From positions 1 through 64,000 of the forward strand of contig NZ_JAAVLX010000012.1 of the NCBI RefSeq assembly GCF_013114825.1: a stretch of DNA of 64,000 nucleotides, read 5' to 3'. The notes under the pieces were generated by a model. The model saw nothing but the letters and a program-made list of their open reading frames with translations, did not search any database and was not told the origin of the DNA. The stretch is from Bradyrhizobium australiense (GTDB lineage: Bacteria > Pseudomonadota > Alphaproteobacteria > Rhizobiales > Xanthobacteraceae). This document shows positions 26,528 through 34,733 of this stretch, piece by piece. Numbering within the stretch: position 1 is the stretch's first letter; each line of letters starts with the position of its first letter. A program made the position numbers and the translations under genes.

Positions 26528-28744
26528 ATGGACCAATTGAACAATGTCGACAAAGCCAACAACCGTCCCACGGCGTCTGATACAACCGTGGAACAACCGC
26601 AACAGCCGCAAGCCGAGTTTGAGCAGCAGCTGGCAGACGCGCGACCGGTCGGCCCCATCTATCCCCATAGAGAGCTTCATGATGTCACTGAGGAAGACGA
26701 TCGCCTGATCCAAGCAGCGTCCGGCGCTGCTCTCGAGCGAGGAGCACCGGGTCCTGTCACCGTCAGTATTTATGATCGTCTACTTCGCAAATTCGCTGAG
26801 GCGTTGAAGCAGTCTGGCAAATCAATCGCTGGCCTCGATGAGGATACGTTGCTCGGTTATGCGAAGAAGCTGCTGCCAAACGACAAGATCATCGCCCCAG
26901 CATTGTCAATGGTCAGCCGGTACCGCGAGCCTGGCGCCACCGCTCGGCTCACCTCAACACATTACCGTCCTTCCAACGAAGATGAACGTCTCATCAGGCA
27001 GGCCGCCGAGGCAGGTTTTGCTCGACGGATCGGCCCGAAAACCGCCCTGAACTATGCGAGCAGTCTGCGGAAGCTGGCGGTAGCGCTCCGCCCCTTGTCT
27101 ATTGCCAAGCTCGGTGATGATACACTGCTCGGTTACGCCGACACTTTCTTTCGGAATGACAGGCTGCTCATCTTCGCCTTGAACGGTCTGCGCGACTATC
27201 GCGCGACAACCGGGCAGGGAAATTGGGGCGCAGAAGGATCTAGCACGCGCCAGGTCATCGAGCCGGCCGCCCCTTCGCCCATGCGGCTTGTCGATGGGCA
27301 GCGCTTGGGAAACGCTGCAGATCGCACCGTCCCATTGCGGGCCGACGGTTTCAATACTCCGCAGCTTTGGCAGGGGCCAAATTCAGCCGCTCATTCTCCG
27401 ATACAAAGTGTCGCCCAGGACGTGCTCTTCGACGCAGCGGAGCCGAGCGGCGAGCCTCCAGCTCCCGATTTGGATGCACCAGTGCTCTGGCCGCGAATGC
27501 ATTCAGCTGTTCCCTCGCCCTTGCAGAGTTTCGCCCAGGAAGCGCTTTTCGATGCAGCTGATCGCGAGGCCCTGCTGCCATCGGCACCTTTCGATGCACC
27601 GGTGCTTTGGCCAACAATAAATTCAGCTGCTCAATTGCCCGTGCAAAGTGTGGCCCAGGACGACCTTTTCGATGCCGTGGATTGGAACGGCTCTCAGCCT
27701 GCTGATGGTCTCGAGGCTCCAGAGTTCTGGCCAGCAATGGGTGCTGCCGCCCAGCCGCCCGTGCAAACCGTCGGCCAGGACGAGCATTTCGGTCCCGCAA
27801 GCTGGCAGCCCTCCTTGCGGCCGCAGAATTCCGGCTCTGGAGGCTACTTTGATCGGATGATCGATCGGCGCGGTGCGGCTACGGCATCGCTTGAGCAGAC
27901 GTTCCCCGCAACCAGTGAGAGCTTCGATGCTTCTTTGGCTGTTCCCGAGGACTTCTCCCACGGGACCCAGCCCGCGCCGGATATGATGCGCTCCAAGCTG
28001 GGCCGCTGGGGCTTGTTGCCGGATGCCGCACAGCGCGTAAAGACCTACGACATTCGCGGTGAACGCTATACGGCCGTATTAGGCCCGGGAGGGCCCAATG
28101 ATGTTCAGCTCATCCATCTGCGGTCTCCTGCTGTCGGCGATACGTTTGATATTTCGTTCGCCGTTCCCAAGGATTTTTCCCATCGCACCCAGCTGGCCCC
28201 CGACATGATGCTGTCCACGTTGGGCAAGTGGGACTTCTTGCCTGTTGCGGAACATCCAGTCATGAACTACGAGATTGGCGGCGAGCGCTACACAGCCATG
28301 TTGGGACCGGGAGGACCCAACGACGTTCAACTCATTCATCACCCTCGGCCCGCTTTGCTGGGTGAAGCTTCGCCTGCGGTGCCTAGGGCTTCCTCAGATA
28401 TCTACGGCGGTCTTGCGCTGGGGTTTGATTCGGCGGCGCCTTTCGAATGGCGCGAGGACGCTCCTTCGGCGCTGGCGCCAAACCTTCCCCCGCCGTCTGC
28501 CGCACCGGCGTCGGGCCATCAACCATTCCCGCAAGCGCCTGAACTCGGAGAGTTGTTCGGGGACGACTGGAGGCACGGCCCCCGAGAGGCCTCGCCTGTC
28601 CTGATCGACATGCTGCAAAACCTGGATCTTCTGCCGAGCCAGGATGTCCCAATGACCCGTTTTTTGATCCACGGCCAGCCCTACACGGCCGAAAGCCTAC
28701 CCCGAGGCCGCGTTCTTCTCTTCCATCGGCCGCAATTTGGCTAA
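26528..28744 (+). CDS. Modular type III effector candidate, 738 aa
   Basis: Related to the 736-aa protein at 22703. Numbered from the alternative GTG at 26492: AEFEQQLADAR at 41-51; two SAM-like units at about 66-145 (TVSIYDRLLRKFAEALKQSG) and 162-238 (TALNYASSLRKLAVALRPLS); four exact-period 40-residue repeats at 290-430 built on LW(P)..., (V/I)QSVAQD and LFDAA; then C-terminal modules at about 482-544, 556-619 and 686-748 (YDIRGERYTAVLGPGGPNDV, QLIH). A linker at 635-675 (SSDIYGGLALGF) matches the linker at 538-582 of its relative. It follows a degenerate tts box. Start ATG 26528 is preferred over GTG 26492 because the latter falls at the edge of that box. Repeats and SAM-like units recall the N-terminal parts of NopD/BEL2-5, but the protease domain is absent. 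Confidence 0.78.
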   Translation: MDQLNNVDKANNRPTASDTTVEQPQQPQAEFEQQLADARPVGPIYPHRELHDVTEEDDRLIQAASGAALERGAPGPVTVSIYDRLLRKFAEALKQSGKSIAGLDEDTLLGYAKKLLPNDKIIAPALSMVSRYREPGATARLTSTHYRPSNEDERLIRQAAEAGFARRIGPKTALNYASSLRKLAVALRPLSIAKLGDDTLLGYADTFFRNDRLLIFALNGLRDYRATTGQGNWGAEGSSTRQVIEPAAPSPMRLVDGQRLGNAADRTVPLRADGFNTPQLWQGPNSAAHSPIQSVAQDVLFDAAEPSGEPPAPDLDAPVLWPRMHSAVPSPLQSFAQEALFDAADREALLPSAPFDAPVLWPTINSAAQLPVQSVAQDDLFDAVDWNGSQPADGLEAPEFWPAMGAAAQPPVQTVGQDEHFGPASWQPSLRPQNSGSGGYFDRMIDRRGAATASLEQTFPATSESFDASLAVPEDFSHGTQPAPDMMRSKLGRWGLLPDAAQRVKTYDIRGERYTAVLGPGGPNDVQLIHLRSPAVGDTFDISFAVPKDFSHRTQLAPDMMLSTLGKWDFLPVAEHPVMNYEIGGERYTAMLGPGGPNDVQLIHHPRPALLGEASPAVPRASSDIYGGLALGFDSAAPFEWREDAPSALAPNLPPPSAAPASGHQPFPQAPELGELFGDDWRHGPREASPVLIDMLQNLDLLPSQDVPMTRFLIHGQPYTAESLPRGRVLLFHRPQFG

Positions 28745-28890
28745 ACGAGGGGCTCGTCGGCGATGACCTGCCCAAGCGGAACGCGAATACATATCGGATC
28801 TTTTCGCTCTAGGCTAAGGGCGCCATCAATCAGTTGGAGTTTAGCCTCTTGGCAGAGTTTGACTTCTTGTAGGGGATGCATCCAGAAAAG

Positions 28891-29690
28891 CTAGACTTCG
28901 TTCTCTATCTCGATCTCTTGGTTGATCACAGCGCTCTCCACAAAATTGCCGAGCATCTGAGCCGTCGAGTTATAGATCGATGGCGCATCATCAGACGCAC
29001 GCAAGGTGAGGACAAATGCCACCTGTTGCGCGCCGACATCGCTGTTTGTCTGCCACCCGAATTGATATAGGTCACGTGCGTACACCCGCGCGTAAAGCCG
29101 GAGCTGATTGCCGGAGAAAGCCAGACCCCCACCTTTCGAAAAATCTCGGCAATGTCTGCGCACGGGCTGCCACTTCTTCAAGTTCTCACGAGCATCGCTC
29201 TCCGTGAGGGTCGACTCCATCATCGATCCTAACAGCGACTTCCACTCGTCCTGCTTCACTGGGTATTGGAGTGAAGTTTCAACCCGCGTAGCGAAGTAAT
29301 TCGCGTCCGCAAAGGGCGACACGACGGGCTTGAGCACCGCCGTGAGAGTAGCGCGCCCCAATAATTTGCCATTGTGAACCATCTCGGGCGGAATCGGGAT
29401 ACCGGACCAATAGTAAGAAACGCCCGGCTGCAGCTGCGCAGTCCACGTTAGCGCAACGGTCCCGGGCGCACAGGACCAGGGCATGGTGCCTTGATAAGGA
29501 GTGCCCCACCCCAGCTGCGGGTGGTGCTCATCAAGCTCGCTCGCGCTTACCAAAAGCGCCTTAACCAGATCAGGGGTTGGATTGCGGAGATTGGCGAACG
29601 TATGTGCCGCGAGCGACGAGACGAGCGCGGTACTGGCCGGTCAGGACCCGGCACAGTTCTCGGTCTGGCAAGAGAAGAACTCGCCCGACA
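28891..29690 (-). pseudogene. S8 (subtilisin-type) peptidase, C-terminal fragment
   Basis: The frame 28891-29553 reads GVSYYWSGIPIPPEMVHNGK, LLGRATLTAVLKPVVSPFAD, LKKWQPVRRHCRDFSKGGGL and APSIYNSTAQMLGNFVESAV, which I recognise as the C-terminal part of large S8 family peptidases of phage-defence or surface type. The same frame extends upstream without a stop through TALVSSLAAHTFANLRNPTP (the helix after the catalytic Ser loop) to a TGA near 29640. The catalytic Asp, His and Ser regions are missing, so it is a fragment. Confidence 0.65.
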
Positions 29691-29757
29691 AGGAGGTGTT
29701 GAGCAGTCATCCGCGCTCAAGCCCTCAAAGCCGTGGCCTGAGAACGACGCTTACCTT

Positions 29758-29810
29758 GAATTCATACGGAGCGTCAGATTGTACTGTTTCCGACACAGGT
29801 CACGACAATA
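29758..29810 (+). repeat. Dispersed repeat copy 3 with TGT-N10-ACA site
   Basis: CTTGAATTCATACGGAGCGT then CAGATTGTACTGTTTCCGAC ACAGGTCACGACAAT. TGT (29780-29782) and ACA (29793-29795) are ten bases apart, the form of a NifA upstream activator sequence. No matching -24/-12 promoter was found. Confidence 0.6.
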
Positions 29811-30326
29811 CTCCCAGAGCAGACCGACATCCTGACAGCGACGTAGCGTCGATTGGGCATTGGAGATCCCGCAGAGGCTGCCCCAACGCGCACTCGCATC
29901 ACGGCGATGCGCAGGGGTTCCGAGTCGCTCCAAGAGAATAGGATTGATGGAGCGGGAAGCTTGCTTTTAACTTATTGCCCGTTGAGCGAATTGAACTGAA
30001 TTCGCGCGTGCGAGGTTGTTGCTGAGATCGTAGCGCAACGTCACGAAACCAAAGTAATTCAGTCTTCATCTCGCAATTGCCGCCTTGGAGTGATCAGCCG
30101 TACTGAACCTGTCTTGCATCATGATAGGTGTCGGTCTTCCGTCCAGATCACAACGAATCGTGAGTCTCGACGTCAGCGGGGCTCTCTGATTCTCATAAGA
30201 TGTTCGGGTTCCCGTAAGATGCTTTGCTGTTTTGATGCGTCGCGGTGCTTTTTATCCAATTTCCCAGGGGGCTGGCTCAGCAAGCCTGCGATCTTTCGAA
30301 TATTCACGAAACGAGCTCTCGAAGGG

Positions 30327-30380
30327 ACTTGAATCGCACGTAGCGTCAGATTGTAGGGTTTCCGACATCAGTCGCGACAA
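30327..30380 (+). repeat. Dispersed repeat copy 4 with TGT-N10-ACA site
   Basis: ACTTGAATCGCACGTAGCGT then CAGATTGTAGGGTTTCCGAC ATCAGTCGCGACAAT. TGT at 30351-30353 and ACA at 30364-30366 form a NifA-type site about 435 bp before ttsI. A GG...GC pair downstream (CAGGTAGCAAGAATTGCG) has an 11-base rather than 10-base spacing, so a sigma-54 promoter is doubtful. Confidence 0.6.
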
Positions 30381-30799
30381 TGCGTCGTGCGCAACACTTC
30401 CTGACAGGTAGCAAGAATTGCGAATGTCTCTAACCCGCAGGGCCACGCCGCCCGACCCCGTCACGCTCCTCGATCAGTCCACCCGAAGGCCTGTTGGCAG
30501 CGTAGCCTACGCGCCGGACCGGGTACCGGCGCCAGCCAAGTTGAGGCTGCAACAGCACGAGAAGCTCGATAGCGGTACTCGCTGTCTTCGCGTTCCCGTT
30601 GTCGGATGGGAAGCGAATGATGACCGGAAGCACTGCCGAGATTGGCGCGAAGATGCACGAGGGTCCTGCCACCGCGCTCAATGCTCTGACTGATTCTGGC
30701 CCGATTCCCCAGATTCCGCCGCCGTTCGTCCCGAGAGGTGGAATGCATTCATGGTCGACGGTGATCTGCTTGGTAGTTTTGGCATGAAGAGGCAATGAA

Positions 30800-31489
30800 A
30801 TGCGAACGCTACTGGTTGATCATGATGCGCACCTTGCGCGCGCTGTGCAAGGAGCGCTCTCGGATTGCGGTTTTGCCGTTGATGTGGCGAGCACTCTGGA
30901 TGAGGCGACGACCGCTCTGGACTACGCCAAGTACGACATTCTCCTGCTCGAGTTGGCTCTACCGGATGGAAACGGCCTGGACTGGCTGAAGCGGTTGAGA
31001 CGCGACGGATATTTGATGCCTGCCATGGTGATGAGCAGCCGCGATGATCTGGGTAAGCGGATCGCCATTTTCAATGGTGGTGCAGACGATTTTCTGCCGA
31101 AGCCCGTGTCTACTGATGAACTCATCGCTCGGATGCGAGCCATTCTGAGGCGATCAACGCAAATGACAGCCCCCGTCGTTGTGTTTGGTAATCTAAAATT
31201 CGATCCGATCGCCCGGCAAGTTTCAGTTGGTGGTCGGCCGCAAAAGATTGCACGCCGCGAAGTGTGCATTCTTGAGCTTCTGCTCAGCCGCGCAGGCCGC
31301 GCCGTGCCACGCGCCTCGCTGGAGGATAGCCTCTATGCGTTTGACAACGAGGTCTCTACCAATGCGCTTGAAGTCGCAATCTATCGCTTGCGCGGTCATT
31401 TGAATCAGTCCGGTGCTACGCTACGGATCACGACCGTACGCGGCATCGGCTATATCCTTGAATTGAATAGCGCGGCATCGGCCGCGTAG
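30800..31489 (+). CDS. ttsI: TtsI, transcriptional activator of the T3SS
   Basis: 229 aa. OmpR/PhoB-type two-domain regulator: receiver domain at residues 1-115 (MRTLLVDHDAHLARAV, DYAKYDILLLELALPDGNGL, ADDFLPKPVSTDELIARM) and C-terminal winged helix at about 125-225 (GRPQKIARREVCILELLLSR, STNALEVAIYRLRGHL). The usual phosphoacceptor Asp of the receiver (LLD/DLxLP) is Glu here (ELALP), as is known for TtsI proteins, so it should act without phosphorylation. It binds the tts boxes found throughout the window. It is followed by rhcC2 after 10 bp. In rhizobia it is induced by NodD and flavonoids through a nod box, which I could not find here. Confidence 0.95.
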   Translation: MRTLLVDHDAHLARAVQGALSDCGFAVDVASTLDEATTALDYAKYDILLLELALPDGNGLDWLKRLRRDGYLMPAMVMSSRDDLGKRIAIFNGGADDFLPKPVSTDELIARMRAILRRSTQMTAPVVVFGNLKFDPIARQVSVGGRPQKIARREVCILELLLSRAGRAVPRASLEDSLYAFDNEVSTNALEVAIYRLRGHLNQSGATLRITTVRGIGYILELNSAASAA

Positions 31490-31499
31490 TCGATCGAAC

Positions 31500-32978
31500 T
31501 TGAAAGCAAAGACTACCTTGAAGATCGCTCTTGATAATGAGGATGGCAGCGATCGACGCTCGATCGTCGCTAGCGGCCTGTGGTCTGCCGTTTGTCCTTC
31601 TCTTTCCCACCTCCTGTGCGCGGTCGCTTTGCTATCACCACTAGCTGCCGCAGCTCAGACGACGCGGGACGCTAGAGGAGGCCCGCCGCGCGCGGCTCCT
31701 AGCAGCATCAACGGGACGCTGGACCTTTCCTCCTCGCTCGGCAAGACAATTCATCTGCCCGGGCCGGCGGCGAGCATCTTTGTCGCCGACCCGACGATCG
31801 CGGATTATCAAGCGCCATCGAATACGACCATCTTCGTCTTTGGCAAGAAGTCCGGACGGACCAGCCTGTTCGCTTTGAACGACAATGGGGAAGCTCTCGC
31901 CGAGTTGCGTGTTGTCGTCACGCAGCCGATCGAGGATTTGCGCGCCATGCTGAAGGCCCAGGTCGGCGACTATCCGATCCAAGTCAGCTATACCCCCCGC
32001 GGCGCGATCCTTAACGGTACGGCTCCCAATGCCGATATCGTCGCCACTGCCGTGAGAGTCACAGAGCAGTTTCTCGGTCCGGGTGCGCTGGTCGTCAATA
32101 AAATTCAGGTCGCCGGCTCGTTACAGGTCAATCTGAGCGTTCGCGTAGCGGAGGTCTCACGCAGCGCCATGAAGGAGCTCGGCATCAACCTCTCCGCTTT
32201 GGGCCAGAATGGCACTTTTTTCTTTAGCAGCGGCAAAGGTGCTGGTTCCGGCACGGCTAGCGGCGGCGGCAAGGCAGGTATCGGCTTCAGCGCCGGTAGT
32301 ATCAACGTCGGCGCTGTTCTCGACGCGCTCGCCAGCGAGCACCTCGCTTCCGTGCTGGCTGAACCGAATCTCACCGCAATGTCTGGTGAGTCCGCGAGCT
32401 TCCTTGCGGGCGGCGAATTTCCAATTCCGGTCATGCAGGACAACCGACAGGTTTCGGTCCAATTTCGTCACTTTGGAGTGAGCCTCGACTTCGTCCCGAC
32501 CGTTCTTAACAACAACCAAATCAATGTCCGCGTGAAACCTGAGGTCAGCGAGATTTCGAAAGAAGGCGAGGTCAAAGTGAACGGTATGGCCGTGCCTGCC
32601 CTCTCTACGAGGCGTGCGGAGACCGTTATCGAGCTTGGGAGCGGACAAAGCTTTGCAATAGGCGGGCTAATCAGGCGTAACTTCAGCACGGATATTAGGA
32701 CTTTTCCTTGGTTAGGCGACCTTCCGATTCTCGGTGCACTGTTTCGCTCTTCGTCCTTTCAAAAGCAGGAGACGGAGCTCGTTATTATTGTCACGCCTTA
32801 CATTGTCCGGCCAGCATCGAATCCGAACCGGATGAGCGCCCCCGCCGACCGCATCGGACCGCCCTCAGATATGGGGCGCACCTTGACGAACACGTTGGCA
32901 AGCCCGCCGCGAGGCCGCGACGCTCCGCGCACCAGTGTACCAGGCGCGACAGGCGGCGCCGGCTTTATTATCGAATAA
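31500..32978 (+). CDS. rhcC2: RhcC2, secretin C-terminal portion
   Basis: 492 aa from a TTG start; a signal peptide follows a charged leader (HLLCAVALLSPLAAAAQ). The N-domain is of the pilus CpaC kind (IHLPGPAASIFVADPTIADY, TTIFVFGKKSGRTSLFALND), followed by the secretin core (VNLSVRVAEVSRSAMKELGI, SVLAEPNLTAMSGESASFLA, FGVSLDFVPTVLNNNQINVR, RRAETVIELGSGQSFAIGGL, ETELVIIVTPYIVRP). It forms the outer-membrane ring with RhcC1, which in rhizobia is encoded apart. The start is uncertain because no better in-frame ATG precedes the signal peptide. It lies directly behind ttsI and before a CpaD-like lipoprotein gene. Confidence 0.92.
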   Translation: MKAKTTLKIALDNEDGSDRRSIVASGLWSAVCPSLSHLLCAVALLSPLAAAAQTTRDARGGPPRAAPSSINGTLDLSSSLGKTIHLPGPAASIFVADPTIADYQAPSNTTIFVFGKKSGRTSLFALNDNGEALAELRVVVTQPIEDLRAMLKAQVGDYPIQVSYTPRGAILNGTAPNADIVATAVRVTEQFLGPGALVVNKIQVAGSLQVNLSVRVAEVSRSAMKELGINLSALGQNGTFFFSSGKGAGSGTASGGGKAGIGFSAGSINVGAVLDALASEHLASVLAEPNLTAMSGESASFLAGGEFPIPVMQDNRQVSVQFRHFGVSLDFVPTVLNNNQINVRVKPEVSEISKEGEVKVNGMAVPALSTRRAETVIELGSGQSFAIGGLIRRNFSTDIRTFPWLGDLPILGALFRSSSFQKQETELVIIVTPYIVRPASNPNRMSAPADRIGPPSDMGRTLTNTLASPPRGRDAPRTSVPGATGGAGFIIE

Positions 32979-32988
32979 GGATCGTCGA

Positions 32989-33654
32989 ATGACTTTACGA
33001 GCCCTGCCCCATCTGGTCGTTCTGATGGCGAGCCTAGGCGGCTGCACAAGCACTGCTCCGGTCAACACCGGGGCGGCTGAACAAGCAACCATGGTGCAGC
33101 AGCAGAACAGTGTCTTGGTGCTGCAGAGCCTTCGTGGCCTCGAGCGGTATCGGCTGAGGGATTTCATTGCTGGCGCCAGCCGCGGTCGGTTTGATGCGCT
33201 CCATCTCGATATCACCGGCTCGCCCCGGCTCGCCGCGCAGGCAGCCAGCGAGGCCCGCGCAATGGGCGTCGCGCCTTACAACGTCCGCCTGTTCGGCCGT
33301 CGCATCGACCGGCCTGTCGGCTTCGCGGTGCGAATCGAGGCCATTGTCTATGAAGCACGTCCTCCCGTCTGTCCGTCCCTTTCGATCATTGGTCCCTCGG
33401 TTAACGATAATTCGTTCGACCAGACACTAGGCTGCTCAATCCGCAACAATCTGGGAATCATGGTCAACGATCCGGGCGACCTGCTGGACAATAGAGCTGT
33501 CATGGCAACAAAAGGCGATCGTGCCGCCATTCCTGTTGCCACATATGGGTCCATGGGACGGCGCAACAAGAGTGACTTGGAAGATGGAATTGCCAACAGG
33601 TCCTCGCCAGAAGCCGGGTCAACGGCAACGAGGGATATACAGTCGCCTCGATAG
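32989..33654 (+). CDS. CpaD-like lipoprotein (Y4xK-type)
   Basis: 221 aa, ATG 32989 preceded by AAGGATCG, 10 bp after rhcC2. A lipoprotein signal is seen (LPHLVVLMASLGGC, lipobox LGGC). The body resembles pilus-assembly CpaD: ALHLDITGSPRLAAQAASEA, MGVAPYNVRLFGRRIDRPV, CPSLSIIGPSVNDNSFDQTL, GCSIRNNLGIMVNDPGDLL. In Tad pili CpaD assists the CpaC secretin, so this protein probably helps place or stabilise RhcC2 in the outer membrane. It corresponds to y4xK beside rhcC2 in Sinorhizobium NGR234. Confidence 0.82.
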   Translation: MTLRALPHLVVLMASLGGCTSTAPVNTGAAEQATMVQQQNSVLVLQSLRGLERYRLRDFIAGASRGRFDALHLDITGSPRLAAQAASEARAMGVAPYNVRLFGRRIDRPVGFAVRIEAIVYEARPPVCPSLSIIGPSVNDNSFDQTLGCSIRNNLGIMVNDPGDLLDNRAVMATKGDRAAIPVATYGSMGRRNKSDLEDGIANRSSPEAGSTATRDIQSPR

Positions 33655-33695
33655 TGCGCGCCGGATGGCGCAATCATTGCTGCCATAAGCAATAT

Positions 33696-34733
33696 CTAGA
33701 CCAGCCCGGCGGAATAGAGTGCTCTCGCAACCCCTTCAAAGCACTTCCCAGGAACGGCGTTGCCCAGCATGGCATTCCGGATGAGCTGACGCGCCAGGGC
33801 CCGGTCCTGAACAATGCTGAGGCGCAGCGACTGCGCCTCAGCAAGCAGTCGTGAGGCAAGTTCGCCCTCACCACGGCAAACTACGATCGGCACGCCGGTC
33901 TCGCCACGAATGTAGCGAAGCCCAATCAAGATCGCTTGTCCTGTCACTATCAATGTAGCGCGATGCACGCCAAGCGGAGGCTCGTTCGCCGTCTCCTGTC
34001 GAAGGCGACGGTGTTCTCGTTTGACCTGCGGATTGCCCTGCTGTTCTTTGGACTCGCGCTTGGCCTCGGTCTCCGTCATGCGCATATCCTGTAAAAACAA
34101 CCAGCGCTGGATAAGAAGATCGGCCAATCCGGCGATCAGAAAAGCACCGGCAGCAATTTCGGTCAGCAATTTGATCTCAGTGAACACGAAGCTGAGACAC
34201 CCCATACCGCAGGTTGGCAAGTATACCAGCGCCCTCCAACTCGCGATAACGGGGAGTAGCAAGCTTGCGCCGAGAACGCACAGCTTAAGAAGCGATTTCG
34301 AGAGTTCAATGAGCGACCTCTTAGACGCAATCCGCTTGAGCCCCTTCATGGGATCCAATTTTTCGAATTTCGGCTTTAAGGACTCGAAAGAGACGTTTAA
34401 TCCACCATTGGCTAGGACTCCCGCTAGAATGCCAGCGGCAACACCGGCCCCGAGGAATGGACCAACGGCCGCAAGAAACAGTTCGATCAACCCGCCAAGC
34501 GCCTGCTGGACCGCGCTCGTGAAAGGCTGCCCCTGCAGTTTGTCGATTAGCCGTACCGTTTCGTGCCACTTGGCCTCAATGAGGCCCGCTCTTAACCAGA
34601 GGCAGCCGAAACCGGCGCAAACGCTGACTGCGCTGACCAAATCGGCGCTGCGCGGACTCTGCCCTTTCTTGCGCGCATCTTTTAGTTTCTTGGGAGTGGG
34701 AGGGAGCTTCTTCTCTTCGCTCGAGCCACTCAT
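33696..34733 (-). CDS. rhcU: RhcU, export-gate switch protein without NPTH motif
   Basis: 345 aa. SctU/FlhB family: LPPTPKKLKDARKKGQSPRS at the N-terminus, four hydrophobic segments in the first about 200 residues, then a cytoplasmic tail (EAKRESKEQQGNPQVKREHR). In the family the tail contains Asn-Pro-Thr-His, which self-cleaves between Asn and Pro to switch substrate class. Here the position reads RATLIVTGQAILIGLRYIRG, i.e. GQAI in place of NPTH. The reading is clear on both strands. The gene overlaps rhcT by 4 bp (ATGA) and is the last of the long minus-strand operon. Either cleavage is not needed in this system or this protein is altered. Confidence 0.92.
   Translation of the reverse strand: MSGSSEEKKLPPTPKKLKDARKKGQSPRSADLVSAVSVCAGFGCLWLRAGLIEAKWHETVRLIDKLQGQPFTSAVQQALGGLIELFLAAVGPFLGAGVAAGILAGVLANGGLNVSFESLKPKFEKLDPMKGLKRIASKRSLIELSKSLLKLCVLGASLLLPVIASWRALVYLPTCGMGCLSFVFTEIKLLTEIAAGAFLIAGLADLLIQRWLFLQDMRMTETEAKRESKEQQGNPQVKREHRRLRQETANEPPLGVHRATLIVTGQAILIGLRYIRGETGVPIVVCRGEGELASRLLAEAQSLRLSIVQDRALARQLIRNAMLGNAVPGKCFEGVARALYSAGLV

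Larger units (their letters stand above)
29691..30799. other. 1.1-kb upstream region of ttsI
   Basis: No gene supported. It holds dispersed repeat copies 3 and 4, both with a TGT-N10-ACA site. I searched this region for a nod box, which usually precedes ttsI, and found only a weak partial resemblance near 30146-30166. Confidence 0.5.

Noticed and set aside
30146..30166. Possible degenerate nod box (GATCACAACGAATCG) upstream of ttsI
   Set aside because: Matches only part of the core, with one-base offset, and the ATCCA...GATG half is absent.
30380..30410. Possible sigma-54 -24/-12 promoter downstream of repeat copy 4
   Set aside because: GG and GC are 11 instead of 10 bases apart, so the spacing rule fails.
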